64,000 nucleotides of DNA from Methylibium sp035762065 (GCF_035762065.1 NZ_DASTPW010000048.1:135545-199544), one strand, 5' to 3'. Counted from the first letter of the stretch, positions 19,255 through 27,648 are shown. Numbers and translations are program-made. The notes: generated from the letters alone by a model not told the origin.

Positions 19255-20673
19255 TCAGAGGCTGTAGTACATGTCGAACTCGATCGGATGCGTGGTCATC
19301 CGGAAGCGCGTGACCTCCTGCATCTTCAGTTCGATGTAGGCGTCGATGTAGGCATCGGTGAACACGCCGCCCTTCGTCAGGAAGGCGCGCTCCTTGTCGA
19401 GGTAGTCGAGCGCCTGGTCGAGGCTGTGGCAGACGGTCGGGATCTTCGCGTCCTCTTCCGGCGGCAGGTGGTAAAGATCCTTCGTGGCGGCCTCGCCGGG
19501 ATGGATCTTGTTCTCGACGCCGTCGAGGCCGGCCATCAGCAGCGCGCTGAACGCGAGGTAGGGGTTCGCGGTGGGATCGGGGAAGCGCGCCTCGATGCGG
19601 CGGCCCTTCGGGTTCGAGACGTAGGGAATGCGGATCGACGCCGAGCGGTTCTTCGCCGAGTAGGCCAGCTTCACCGGCGCCTCGAAACCGGGCACGAGGC
19701 GCTTGTAGCTGTTGGTGCCCGGGTTCGTGATCGCGTTGAGCGCGCGCGCGTGCTTGATGATCCCGCCGATGTAGTACAGCGCGAACTCGCTGAGGCCCGC
19801 GTAGCCGTCGCCCGCGAACAGGTTCTTGCCGTCCTTCCAGACCGACTGGTGCACGTGCATGCCGCTGCCGTTGTCACCGACGATCGGCTTGGGCATGAAG
19901 GTGGCCGTCTTGCCGTAGGTGTGCGCGACGTTGTGCACCACGTACTTCTGCAGTTGCAGCCAGTCGGCGCGCTGCACCAGCGTGCTGAACTTCGTGCCGA
20001 GTTCCATCTGGCCGGCCGTCGCGACCTCGTGGTGGTGCACTTCGACCGGGATGCCGAGCGCTTCGAGGATCAGGCACATCTCGCTGCGCATGTCCTGGAA
20101 GCTGTCGACCGGCGGCACCGGGAAGTAGCCGCCCTTCACCGCCGGGCGGAAACCGGTGTTGCCGTGCTCGTATTCCTTCGCGCTGTTCCAGGCGCCCTCT
20201 TCCGATTCGATCTTCACGAAGCTGCCCGACATGTCGGCGCTCCAGCGCACGCTGTCGAACACGAAGAACTCGGGCTCCGGGCCGAAATAGGCCGCGTCGC
20301 CGATGCCGCTGCTCTTCAGGTAGGCCTCGGCGCGCTTCGCGAGCGAGCGCGGGTCGCGCTCGTAGGGCTTGCCGTCGGTGGGCTCGAGCACGTCGCAGGT
20401 CAGGATCAGCGTCGGCTCTTCGAAGAACGGGTCGATGTTGGCGGTGGCCGGGTCCGGCATCAGCAGCATGTCGGAGGCTTCGATGCCCTTCCAGCCCGCG
20501 ATCGAGGAGCCGTCGAAGGCGTGACCGGAGGTGAACTTGTCTTCGTCGAAAGCGGACAGCGGGACGCTGACGTGCTGCTCTTTGCCGCGGGTGTCGGTGA
20601 AACGGAAGTCGATGAACTTGACTTCGTTCTCCTTCACCATCTTCATCACGTCGGCAACGGTCTTGCTGGCCAT
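19255..20673 (-). CDS. glnA: Glutamine synthetase, type I
   Basis: GlnA condenses ammonia and glutamate to glutamine with ATP and is a dodecamer in the cytosol. The 472 residues match GSI-beta enzymes. Visible motifs are FDGSSIAGWKGI, GPEPEFFVFD, the ATP loop KPIVGDNGSGMHVHQS and the arginine-containing NRSASIRIP. The adenylylation site is Tyr401 in DLYHLPPEE, so activity is probably controlled by GlnE. The ATG at 20673 is preceded by AGGAG; the track-equivalent TTG one codon earlier is unlikely. Upstream lie a sigma-54-like promoter and an NtrC-like site, and a strong terminator follows the gene. Confidence 0.98.
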   Translation of the reverse strand: MASKTVADVMKMVKENEVKFIDFRFTDTRGKEQHVSVPLSAFDEDKFTSGHAFDGSSIAGWKGIEASDMLLMPDPATANIDPFFEEPTLILTCDVLEPTDGKPYERDPRSLAKRAEAYLKSSGIGDAAYFGPEPEFFVFDSVRWSADMSGSFVKIESEEGAWNSAKEYEHGNTGFRPAVKGGYFPVPPVDSFQDMRSEMCLILEALGIPVEVHHHEVATAGQMELGTKFSTLVQRADWLQLQKYVVHNVAHTYGKTATFMPKPIVGDNGSGMHVHQSVWKDGKNLFAGDGYAGLSEFALYYIGGIIKHARALNAITNPGTNSYKRLVPGFEAPVKLAYSAKNRSASIRIPYVSNPKGRRIEARFPDPTANPYLAFSALLMAGLDGVENKIHPGEAATKDLYHLPPEEDAKIPTVCHSLDQALDYLDKERAFLTKGGVFTDAYIDAYIELKMQEVTRFRMTTHPIEFDMYYSL

Positions 20674-20772
20674 CAAGTGCTCCTAGCGGGGGCTGGTTTT
20701 CGAGGGGATGGATTCGCCGGCTCGGCAGCCTCTTCCAGCGCTGCGGAGCGCCCCGAAGGGGCCGGGCAATTT

Positions 20773-20788
20773 AGCAGAAAGCATGCCC
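20773..20788 (-). promoter_or_regulatory. Candidate sigma-54 promoter of glnA
   Basis: On the minus strand the sequence is GGGCATGCTTTCTGCT, compared with the -24/-12 consensus TGGCACG-N4-TTGCW. The essential GG and GC doublets are present at the correct spacing, with mismatches at three less critical positions. Transcription would begin near 20762, giving a leader of about 90 bases before the glnA ATG at 20673. The NtrC-like site lies ~70 bases further upstream. The match is visual and not scored. Confidence 0.65.
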
Positions 20789-20846
20789 AAAGCAGGGCGG
20801 TCTGCGGGGCGTCCGGCGCTGTGTTTCGCGGCTTTCGGCCCCTACC

Positions 20847-20863
20847 TGCGCCCCGACGGTGCC
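20847..20863. promoter_or_regulatory. Candidate NtrC binding site upstream of glnA
   Basis: The sequence TGCGCC-N5-GGTGCC differs from the NtrC consensus TGCACC-N5-GGTGCA at two of twelve positions. A further half-site GCACC follows at 20869-20873, making a second overlapping dyad (GGTGC-N6-GCACC). Located ~70 bases above the -24 element, this is a normal enhancer distance. It lies between the glnA promoter and the stop of the CinA-like gene (20882). Confidence 0.62.
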
Positions 20864-20881
20864 GACACGCACCGCCGAGGT

Positions 20882-21709
20882 TCACGTCGTCGCGCCGCGC
20901 ACCATCGTTGGGCCGAGCTTCGCCTCGGCGGCGCGCAGGCCTTCGAGCAGCGCAGCGAAGCCCTGCTCGACCTGCGCTGCCTCGCCGCCCTTGACCCCGA
21001 GTTCGACGTGCCGGCCGTGCTGCGGATGGTCGACGCTCGGCAGGCTGAACACCTTCAGGCCGGCGAAGCGCGCTTCGATCGCCTCCATCAACGGCGTCAG
21101 CGCCGCCTCGGCCGCGCCGTACACGACGACCGAGCGCTCCCGGGTGCGCGCCTGGCCGTGGCGGTCGGCGTAGCGCGTGTCGAGCACCGCGGCCATCATC
21201 GGCCAGGCCATCACCGGAAAGCCGGGCAGGAAGTGAACGGCGCCGCGGCTCGTGGGGCTCGCGCAGGTGAAGCCGGGAATCTTGTTGTACGGGTTCTCGA
21301 TGATCTCGGCGCCTTGCGGGAACACGCCCATGTTGAGCCGGTGCACGTTGTCGGGCCGGTCGGCGTCGTAGCTCGTGCCTTGCTCGGCGGCGACCTCGCG
21401 CATGCGCTCGACGATCCTTTCCTTGGCGAGCGGGTGCAGCACCAGCGGCACGCCGAGCGCGGCGGCTGCGGCCTGCCGCGTGTGGTCGTCGGGCGTCGCG
21501 CCGATGCCGCCGCAGCTGAAGACGGCGTCGCCGCTGGCGAAGGCCTCGCGCAGCGTCGCGGCGATGCGCTCGCGCTCGTCGCCGACGTAGCGCGCCCAGC
21601 TCAGGGCGAGCCCGCGTTCGCCGAGCAGGGCGATCGTCTTGGCGAGATGCGCGTCGGCGCGCTTGCCCGAGAGGATCTCGTCGCCGACGATGATCAATCC
21701 GAAGTTCAT
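20882..21709 (-). CDS. CinA-like molybdopterin-binding domain protein
   Basis: The 275-residue protein corresponds to the MoaB/MoeA-like (MoCF) domain found at the N terminus of CinA. It begins FGLIIVGDEILSGKR and has the substrate motif FSCGGIGATPDDHTRQA followed by LGVPLVLHP, and later FLPGFPVMAWPMM. The C-terminal nicotinamide-mononucleotide deamidase (PncC) domain of full CinA is absent, so it is the short form common in proteobacteria. The ATG at 21709 has AGGAGAA before it and overlaps the stop of the EI24 gene in an ATGA, so the two are translationally coupled. Its biochemical role is uncertain. Confidence 0.88.
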   Translation of the reverse strand: MNFGLIIVGDEILSGKRADAHLAKTIALLGERGLALSWARYVGDERERIAATLREAFASGDAVFSCGGIGATPDDHTRQAAAAALGVPLVLHPLAKERIVERMREVAAEQGTSYDADRPDNVHRLNMGVFPQGAEIIENPYNKIPGFTCASPTSRGAVHFLPGFPVMAWPMMAAVLDTRYADRHGQARTRERSVVVYGAAEAALTPLMEAIEARFAGLKVFSLPSVDHPQHGRHVELGVKGGEAAQVEQGFAALLEGLRAAEAKLGPTMVRGATT

Positions 21710-22611
21710 GGTTCTCCTTCCGTCGCGAGCGCGGAGCACGGCTCGCGCACCGGCGTCGCCGCGTCGACATCGATCACGTCGACCGCATCGACCACCGCGC
21801 CGGCCGGCTGCGCCGCGCGCAGCCGCGCGAGCGCCGCCAGCGCGTAGTGCGCGAACCACAGCGACGCGCCGATGAACACCAGGGTGTAGACCCACACCGA
21901 CAGCACGATCAGCACCGGCGCGAACACCAGCGTCGTCGCGCTGAAGGCCCACAGCAGGGCCGGTGCGGCGCCGGCGCCGGCGGTCGCGATGCCGATCAGC
22001 AGCAGCGGCCAGCGATGCGAGCGCAGCAAGGTCCGGCGCTCGTCGGCCGTGGCATGGGCCGCGAGCGCGTCGAACGCCATCACTTTCGCGTTGAGCCAGC
22101 CCCAGATGAGCGGCGGCAGCAGCAGCGTGAACGGCGGCACCAGCCACAGCGGCAGCGTCGCGATCAGCGCCAGCAGGGCGACCGCCGTCGCGCCCAACGA
22201 ACGCGCGAGGCCATCGACGAAGCCCGCCGAGCCGCGCCGTTCCAGCGCGGGAAAACGCCGCGTCGCGACCAGCCGGGTCAACCGCGGTGCGATCAGCCAG
22301 GCCACCGCGAGCAGTGTCGCGACGACCAGCACCGGCACCGTCAGGCCCACGACGATCAATGGCACCAGCACCATCCGCAGCGCCTGCGCGCCGAGGGCAT
22401 CGAGCCACGCGAGCGCCGGCTGCGCGAGCCCCGATCCGTACAGCGCGGCGGCGACGGCGTCGGTCGCGTCCTGCCAGAAGAACCAGCCGAGCAACCCGGC
22501 CGCCGCGCCCGTCAAGGCCAGCGGCAGCAGGCTCAGCGCGATCACGCTCGGCCGCATCGAGCTTGCGACCGCGCGCCAGAAGGCGTCGCCCAGATCGGCG
22601 AGCGCGCGCAT
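21706..22611 (-). CDS. EI24-domain (CysZ-like) membrane protein
   Basis: The product (301 residues) has an N-terminal amphipathic helix, then paired long hydrophobic segments (e.g. IALSLLPLALTGAAAGLLGW and MVLVPLIVVGLTVPVLVVAT), matching the EI24/CysZ fold. CysZ is a sulfate permease in enterobacteria, but Burkholderiales members of EI24 are mostly uncharacterised. The end is hydrophilic (AVVDAVDVIDVDAATP). The start ATG at 22611 shares a base with the stop of the upstream hydroxylase gene (TGATG), and the stop overlaps the CinA-like start, so three genes are coupled. A role in sulfate uptake cannot be claimed from this sequence alone. Confidence 0.84.
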   Translation of the reverse strand: MRALADLGDAFWRAVASSMRPSVIALSLLPLALTGAAAGLLGWFFWQDATDAVAAALYGSGLAQPALAWLDALGAQALRMVLVPLIVVGLTVPVLVVATLLAVAWLIAPRLTRLVATRRFPALERRGSAGFVDGLARSLGATAVALLALIATLPLWLVPPFTLLLPPLIWGWLNAKVMAFDALAAHATADERRTLLRSHRWPLLLIGIATAGAGAAPALLWAFSATTLVFAPVLIVLSVWVYTLVFIGASLWFAHYALAALARLRAAQPAGAVVDAVDVIDVDAATPVREPCSALATEGEP

Positions 22612-23597
22612 CAACCTCGGCCCGCCAGGCGCTTCAGGCCCAGCCACTGTTGCGACCAGAAACCTCGGCCGTAGTCGCGGCTCGACGGGGCCAGCTGGTC
22701 GCGGATGCCCGTCGGCTCGAGGCGGCGATCGAAGTTGGCGGTGCCGAAGATCACGTCCCACACCGGAAAGAGCACCGCGAAGTTGCAGCCGCCCAGGCTG
22801 CCCTGCCCGTGCGATTCATGCCCGACGCCGATCGCGTGGTGCAGCCGGTGGAAGCGCGGGCTCGCGAGGAGCCGTTCGCCGACGCGGCCGAAGCCCAGGC
22901 GCAGGTTGGCGTGCTGCAGGTTTTCAAGCAGCTGCGTCACCGCCACCACCGCGACGAACTGCGCCGGGGGCACGCCGATCGCGCGCGCCAGCAGCACGAG
23001 CAGCACGTCGCGCAGCAGGTCGTCGAGCAGGTGGTTGCGGCTGTCGCTCCACATCGTCATGCGGCGCTGGCTATGGTGCAGCGCGTGCAGCGCCCACCAG
23101 GCTTGCAGGCCGTGCTGGCCGCGGTGGATCGCGTAGTCGGCGAAGTCGAACACGACCAGATAGACCGCGAACGCGAACAGCGCGGTGTCGGTCAGGCCGG
23201 GCCGCCAGCCGGCGAAGACGGCATCGAGCTGCCCGCCGCCGTGGCCATGCAGGCTGAGCGTGCCGAACAGCGCGTCCCACAGCGGGTCGATCGTGAAGAA
23301 CAGCAGCAGCCGGAACGCGCCGAGCCGATGCAGCAGCGTGTAGACCACGTCGACCCGCACCGCCTTGCGTTGCTGCGCGCGCTCGGCCGCATCCGCCGCC
23401 GGCGGCTCGACCGGTCGCCAGCGCTCCAGCGGCGCGATCAACAGCAGCATCACGCCGATCTGCAGCAGCCCCACGAGCAGCCAGCCGGTCGCCTCGAAGG
23501 CGTCCTCGAGCAGATGGCCGAGGCCTGCGGCGTAGAGCAGCGGCTGCACCAAAGACTCGAAGAGCCCCTGCTGCACGGTGGCGAACAGGTCGGTCAA
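22611..23597 (-). CDS. Sterol desaturase/fatty acid hydroxylase family protein
   Basis: This is an integral-membrane di-iron oxygenase-type protein of 328 residues. The histidine clusters that hold the iron pair are visible: DYAIHRGQH, ALHALHHSQRRM and RFHRLHHAIGVGHESHG. Hydrophobic helices lie before and between them (VGLLQIGVMLLLIAPLE; ALFAFAVYLVVFDFADY). Members act on fatty acids, sterols, carotenoids or alkylglycerols, and the substrate here is unknown. It is the first of three overlapping genes (hydroxylase, EI24, CinA-like). Confidence 0.9.
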   Translation of the reverse strand: MTDLFATVQQGLFESLVQPLLYAAGLGHLLEDAFEATGWLLVGLLQIGVMLLLIAPLERWRPVEPPAADAAERAQQRKAVRVDVVYTLLHRLGAFRLLLFFTIDPLWDALFGTLSLHGHGGGQLDAVFAGWRPGLTDTALFAFAVYLVVFDFADYAIHRGQHGLQAWWALHALHHSQRRMTMWSDSRNHLLDDLLRDVLLVLLARAIGVPPAQFVAVVAVTQLLENLQHANLRLGFGRVGERLLASPRFHRLHHAIGVGHESHGQGSLGGCNFAVLFPVWDVIFGTANFDRRLEPTGIRDQLAPSSRDYGRGFWSQQWLGLKRLAGRG

Positions 23598-23600
23598 GCT

Positions 23601-23639
23601 CGCCCCTCGTGCGCTGCGCGCAGCTGCGCAGAGGGGGCG
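23601..23639. repeat. Palindromic intergenic element
   Basis: Between the deacetylase stop (23665) and the hydroxylase start (23597) lies an inverted repeat: CGCCCCTC at 23601-23608 pairs with GAGGGGGCG at 23631-23639 (one bulge), around an inner GCGC-rich palindrome. It resembles the REP-type hairpins scattered in Rubrivivax-like genomes, and it could also act as a transcription terminator or mRNA stabiliser. Confidence 0.55.
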
Positions 23640-23664
23640 TTCACGCTCGAAAGACTCGCGCCGC

Positions 23665-24543
23665 TCATCGCGGATGGCTTTCGATCCAGCCCCGATGCGC
23701 CGGATGCTCGGCCAGCGTGGCGAAGCAGAAGCCGCGCTGCTTGAGCCCTTCGATCAGCGGCTCCAGCACCGCCGGCGCCCACGGGTCTTGCCGCGACCAG
23801 ATGCCCAGGTGCGCGAGCAGCACGTCGCCGCGGCGGATGTCGCGCAGCGCCTTGGCGAGCAGCTCGTCGTTCGGATGCGCGTCGCTCGGCAGCTCGTCGC
23901 CGAGGAAGCCCGCGGGTGACCAGCCGACGTGCTTGTAGCCGCAGCGCCCGGCCGCCTCGAGCAGCGCCTTCGAGGTCTTGCCGCCGGGCGCGCGGAACAG
24001 CGGCAGGCCCCGCTGGCCGGTTATCGCCTCGAGGCGCTGCATCGGCCGGCTCAGCTCGGTGCAGTAGTCCTGCGCGTCGGCTTCGAGGCGGCCGCGCGGC
24101 CCGTTGCCGGCGGTCGGCTGGAAGACGAAGCCGGTCTTGCCGCCGCGCGAAAGGTCGCCCCGCCAGATCCAGTGGTCCCAGGTGTGCGAGCCGAAGGCGT
24201 GGCCCTCGGCCGCGCGCGCCTTCCACCACGGTGCCCAGACGTCGTCGAGGCTGCTGCCGCCGGTGCGGGTCGGCTCGTTCGCGAGGAAGAAGGTGACCTT
24301 CACGCCCTGGCGCTTCAGCACCTCGGCCACCATCGGCGCGACGCCCATGTGGCCGGTGTCGAACGTCAGGTAGACCGGCTTGTCGCAGGCATTCGCAGAG
24401 GCCGTCGCCAGCACGATGCACGAGAGAGCAAGACGCCAACGCAGCAGCCGCCGCGGAACCGGCTTCGCCGGGCCGCCAGCGGCGCCCCCCCGGAGGGGCG
24501 CGGCGAAGCCGCGACGGGGCGGGACGTCATCTTCTTGGCGCAT
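23665..24543 (-). CDS. Polysaccharide deacetylase, NodB-like, variant metal site
   Basis: The 292-residue protein carries a NodB homology domain that removes acetyl groups from an extracellular or periplasmic sugar polymer. After an Arg-rich N terminus there is a hydrophobic signal segment (LALSCIVLATASANAC). The first motif reads LTFDTGHMG where the family usually has TFDDG, so the catalytic Asp is kept but the metal-binding second Asp is Thr. The HxxxH metal motif is present as SHTWDH. Later motifs are LFRAPGGKTS and VLLAHLGIWS. The N-terminal ~35 residues are encoded by a palindromic repeat. The start overlaps the beta-propeller gene end by 17 bases. Confidence 0.86.
   Translation of the reverse strand: MRQEDDVPPRRGFAAPLRGGAAGGPAKPVPRRLLRWRLALSCIVLATASANACDKPVYLTFDTGHMGVAPMVAEVLKRQGVKVTFFLANEPTRTGGSSLDDVWAPWWKARAAEGHAFGSHTWDHWIWRGDLSRGGKTGFVFQPTAGNGPRGRLEADAQDYCTELSRPMQRLEAITGQRGLPLFRAPGGKTSKALLEAAGRCGYKHVGWSPAGFLGDELPSDAHPNDELLAKALRDIRRGDVLLAHLGIWSRQDPWAPAVLEPLIEGLKQRGFCFATLAEHPAHRGWIESHPR
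24461..24510. repeat. REP-like palindrome inside the deacetylase 5' end
   Basis: The ten-base arms GGCTTCGCCG (24461-24470) and CGGCGAAGCC (24501-24510) are perfect inverted repeats, and an inner pair GCGCCCC/GGGGCGC lies between them. The element encodes the Arg/Gly/Pro-rich N terminus of the deacetylase and spans 34-82 bases after its ATG. The arm sequence is typical of repeated hairpins in Burkholderiales. Confidence 0.6.
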
Positions 24544-25549
24544 GGTCCAGCGTCCATACGCCGTGCGGCGAGCGGCCGACCGCCACCTGCCGCGCCACCT
24601 TGCGCTTGACCGGATCGATCGCGGTCAGCTTGCGCGCCCAGCGCGAGGTCACGAGGATCGTCTTGCTGCCGTCGGCGGCGGTCATCACGTCGATGCAGTC
24701 GGGGCCGCCCGGTGCCGGGTAGGTGTCGGTGACTTCCAGGCTTTCGAGATCGATCCGGCTGATCGTGTTCGCGACGCGGTTGCTGACCAGCACGTGCCGG
24801 CCATCGCCCCAGCCGCGAAAGGCGTGGGCACCTGCGCCGGTGCGGATGCGCTTGACGGACTTCGCTTCGGCGCCCGACACGTCGAACACCTCGACGAACT
24901 CGTCGCCGGTCAGGCCGACCAGCAGTCGCTTGTCGTCCGGGCTCAGGTAGACGTCGGCGGGCAGCTTGCCGGTCGGCACCGTCCAGCGCGTCTTCTGCGT
25001 CGCCAGGTCGATCGCGGTGATCTCGTCGCTGTCCTGCAGGCTCGCGTAGACCACGCTGCTCGCGCGATCGATCGCCAGGTGGCTCGGCGTCTTGCGCGCG
25101 GCGACCTTCGCGATCAGCTTGAACGGCTCAGGCGCGTCGCGGCCGAGCCAGCGGTAGATCGCCACGTGGTCGAGCCGGTTCGCGGCGGTCACGAACCACT
25201 TCATGTCGGGCGAGAACGCGAGGTGGTACGGATCGTCGATGCCAGTCACGGTGCGCTGGACCTCGCCGGTCTTCGGGTCGATCAGCGTCAGCGAATCGCT
25301 CATCGCGTTGGCGACCAGCAGCGACTTCTCGTCGGGCGAGAGGTAGAGGTGGTGCGGCTCCTTGCCGGTGGCGATGCGCTTCGTCTCGGTGAAGCTCTCG
25401 GCATCGACGACGCTGATGGATGCGTCGAGCGAGTTCAGCACGAAGATCGGCGCACGCGCCGGTGCCCCTTCGGCCCAGCCGTTCGCGCCGCACAGGGCCA
25501 GCACAAGGGCGGCGAACCAATCGACTCGAAAACGCAAGGCGGACTCCAT
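24527..25549 (-). CDS. YncE-type seven-bladed beta-propeller protein, secreted
   Basis: A signal peptide (FAALVLALCGANGWA) precedes about seven repeats of the YVTN/YncE type, each with the pattern VxSxDDKxLLV or similar. Examples are HLYLSPDEKSLLVAN, HLAFSPDMKWFVTA and DVYLSPDDKRLLVG. Such proteins are periplasmic or extracellular binding scaffolds, and some bind DNA or metal-related partners. It precedes and overlaps the deacetylase gene, so the two are one transcript. A joint role in envelope or exopolysaccharide is plausible but not shown. Confidence 0.88.
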   Translation of the reverse strand: MESALRFRVDWFAALVLALCGANGWAEGAPARAPIFVLNSLDASISVVDAESFTETKRIATGKEPHHLYLSPDEKSLLVANAMSDSLTLIDPKTGEVQRTVTGIDDPYHLAFSPDMKWFVTAANRLDHVAIYRWLGRDAPEPFKLIAKVAARKTPSHLAIDRASSVVYASLQDSDEITAIDLATQKTRWTVPTGKLPADVYLSPDDKRLLVGLTGDEFVEVFDVSGAEAKSVKRIRTGAGAHAFRGWGDGRHVLVSNRVANTISRIDLESLEVTDTYPAPGGPDCIDVMTAADGSKTILVTSRWARKLTAIDPVKRKVARQVAVGRSPHGVWTLDHAPRR

Positions 25550-25621
25550 CGGAACAGCCCGCGATTTTAGGAGGCCGCCCTCGCCTTCCGTGACATCCGG
25601 GCCGCGCCGATGCCGAGCGCT

Positions 25622-26422
25622 TCACATCTGCCGGAACACGTGCAGGTAGGTGCGGCTGACCGGCAACAGCTCGGGCCGGGCCTTCAGCTGCACGTCAGCC
25701 GTCTCGTTCGGGCCGCGCACCACCTGCGCGACCGCGCGGAGGTTGACGATGGTCGAACGGTGGATCTGCACGAAGCGCTGCGGATCCAGCTCCTCGATCA
25801 GCTCGCGGATCGGCCGGCGGATCAGCGCATCGCCGCCGGTCCAGGCGACGAGCGTGTACTTCTCGTCGCTGCGCAGGTAGATCACCTCGTCGACCGGGAT
25901 CAGCCGCAGGTTCGGGCCGACCGAGGCCTTGATCCAGGCGAGCCACGGCTTCGTGGCGCCCAGGCTGCGCAGCCGCGCGGACAGCTCGTCGAGCACCGCG
26001 TCGATCGCCGCGCCGCCGTGCGCGGCGTGCGTGCCGCGCGCCGCGACGCGCTCGCGCAGCCGCGCCACCGTGTCGGCCAGCCGCTGCGGCTCGAAAGGCT
26101 TGATCAGGTAATCGATCGCGCCGCGCTCGAAGGCCTGGACCGCGTACTGCTCGTAGGCAGTGACGAACACCAGCGCGGTACCCATCCCTCGCGCGCCGAT
26201 CGTGCGCGCCGCCTCGATGCCGTTCAGGCCGGGCATGTGGATGTCGAGAAAGGCGATGTCGGGCGCGTGCGCCTCGACCGCGGCCACGGCCTCGCGGCCG
26301 TTGCGCGCCTGCGCGACGACCTCCAGCTGCGGCCACAGCGACGCCAGCTGCGCGATCAGGTGCTCGCGCAGCAGCGGCTCGTCGTCGGCGACGATCGCGC
26401 GCGGCCGGCGGCGTTCGCTCAT
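25622..26422 (-). CDS. LytTR-family response regulator
   Basis: The 266-residue protein has a receiver domain (residues 8-125) with phospho-acceptor Asp60 in AFLDIHMPG and the conserved Lys in LIKPFEP. The LytTR DNA-binding domain covers ~160-266, with ASVGPNLRLIPVDEVIYL and the typical FVQIHRSTIVNL. It is partner to the LytS-type kinase just upstream; the ATGA overlap (26419-26422) makes co-translation likely. Relatives include AlgR, which controls exopolysaccharide. Target genes are unknown. No binding site was identified. Confidence 0.93.
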   Translation of the reverse strand: MSERRRPRAIVADDEPLLREHLIAQLASLWPQLEVVAQARNGREAVAAVEAHAPDIAFLDIHMPGLNGIEAARTIGARGMGTALVFVTAYEQYAVQAFERGAIDYLIKPFEPQRLADTVARLRERVAARGTHAAHGGAAIDAVLDELSARLRSLGATKPWLAWIKASVGPNLRLIPVDEVIYLRSDEKYTLVAWTGGDALIRRPIRELIEELDPQRFVQIHRSTIVNLRAVAQVVRGPNETADVQLKARPELLPVSRTYLHVFRQM

Positions 26423-27546
26423 CGCGCGTCGGCCGCGGTTGCGCGCGGCGGCGGCAGCCGGAGTTCGGCGCGCAGGCCGCGGCCGCCGCTGGCGCCGGCC
26501 GCCCGCGGCTCGCTGAGCGCCAGCCGCGCGGCCGGCCCGTAGAACGCGGCGACGCGCTCGCGCAGGTTCGCCAGGCCCTGGCCCGGCGGCGCGGTGGCAT
26601 CGAGCCCGACGCCGCTGTCCTCGACCCACACGTGCAGGCCGCCGGCGAGCGGCGAACCGTCGGCTTCGATGCGGCGCGCGCCGACCTCGATGCGCCCGCC
26701 GGCCTCGGCCGGATCGATGCCGTGGCGCACCGCGTTCTCGACCAGCGTCAGCAGCGCCATCGAAGGAAACGGCTCGGCGTGCAGCGCCTCGGGCACGTCG
26801 ATCGCGAAGCTCAGGCGATCGGGGATGCGCATGCCCATCACTTCGAGGTAGGCGCGCACCAGCGCGAGTTCGTCGCCGAGCGTGAGCTTGACGCTGCGCA
26901 GGCGCGGCATCGCGGCGCGCAGGTAGGCGATCAGGCTTTGGAGCACCGGCGCGGCGCGCGGCGAGCCGCCTTCGACGAGCGCCTGCACGTTGGCCAGCGT
27001 GTTGAGCAGGAAGTGCGGCTCGATCTGCGCGGTCATCAGGCGCAGCCGCGCGTCGAGCGCCTGGCGTTCGAGCGTCTCGCGTTCGAGCGCGAACCGCAGC
27101 GCCTGCGCATTGACCTGCGCCTCGCGCTCCCGGATCAGCGCCAGCATCGTCACCAGCAGGCCGATGCCGAGGCTGGAGAACGTGATCCACACGAAGCCCA
27201 GCACCAGCTTGCGGTTGGCGAGCAGCTCGGCGACGCTGCCGCCGCTGTCCCAGAGCCCGTCGATCGCCGCGCACACGGGCGCGAGCAGCACGACCGCGAG
27301 GATCTGCACGTGCCAGCGCGGCACCTTCGTCTGGCGCCAGTTGCCGGCCAGCGTGTAGGCGAGCGTCAAGGCCAGCGCGATCAGCAGCCCGCGCGCCCAC
27401 AGTTGCCAGAAGGGCGTGACGAAGATCGGGTTCAGCGCCAGCGCGGCGACGCTGCCGATCGCGAGCGCGAGGCCGATGCGCGAGGGGCCCAGCCCCTCGA
27501 GCCAGCGGCCGGGCGCGGCGGCGGACGAAGCGGCGGACGATGACAT
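26419..27546 (-). CDS. LytS/AlgZ-type sensor histidine kinase
   Basis: The kinase has about four membrane helices (e.g. IGLALAIGSVAALALNP, GLLIALALTLAYTLAG) and a short coiled region. The His_kinase domain has the phospho-acceptor His178 in QIEPHFLLNTLANVQ, and the ATPase domain has the N box TLVENAVRHGI and DSGVGL. No large sensory domain is visible, so the signal is probably sensed in the membrane. The start is uncertain: ATGs at 27546, 27558 and 27612 are possible and none has a good ribosome binding site. I chose 27546 because the hydrophobic part begins soon after. It is paired with the LytTR regulator. Confidence 0.9.
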   Translation of the reverse strand: MSSSAASSAAAPGRWLEGLGPSRIGLALAIGSVAALALNPIFVTPFWQLWARGLLIALALTLAYTLAGNWRQTKVPRWHVQILAVVLLAPVCAAIDGLWDSGGSVAELLANRKLVLGFVWITFSSLGIGLLVTMLALIREREAQVNAQALRFALERETLERQALDARLRLMTAQIEPHFLLNTLANVQALVEGGSPRAAPVLQSLIAYLRAAMPRLRSVKLTLGDELALVRAYLEVMGMRIPDRLSFAIDVPEALHAEPFPSMALLTLVENAVRHGIDPAEAGGRIEVGARRIEADGSPLAGGLHVWVEDSGVGLDATAPPGQGLANLRERVAAFYGPAARLALSEPRAAGASGGRGLRAELRLPPPRATAADAR

Positions 27547-27648
27547 CGCGCCGACCATAGCCGGGCGGCTCGGCGCTGCCAATGCGCGCGGGCGCGCGGT
27601 GCGACGAAGCACGGCGCCGCGGGGTCCGGCGACGGGCCGCGCGGCGTT

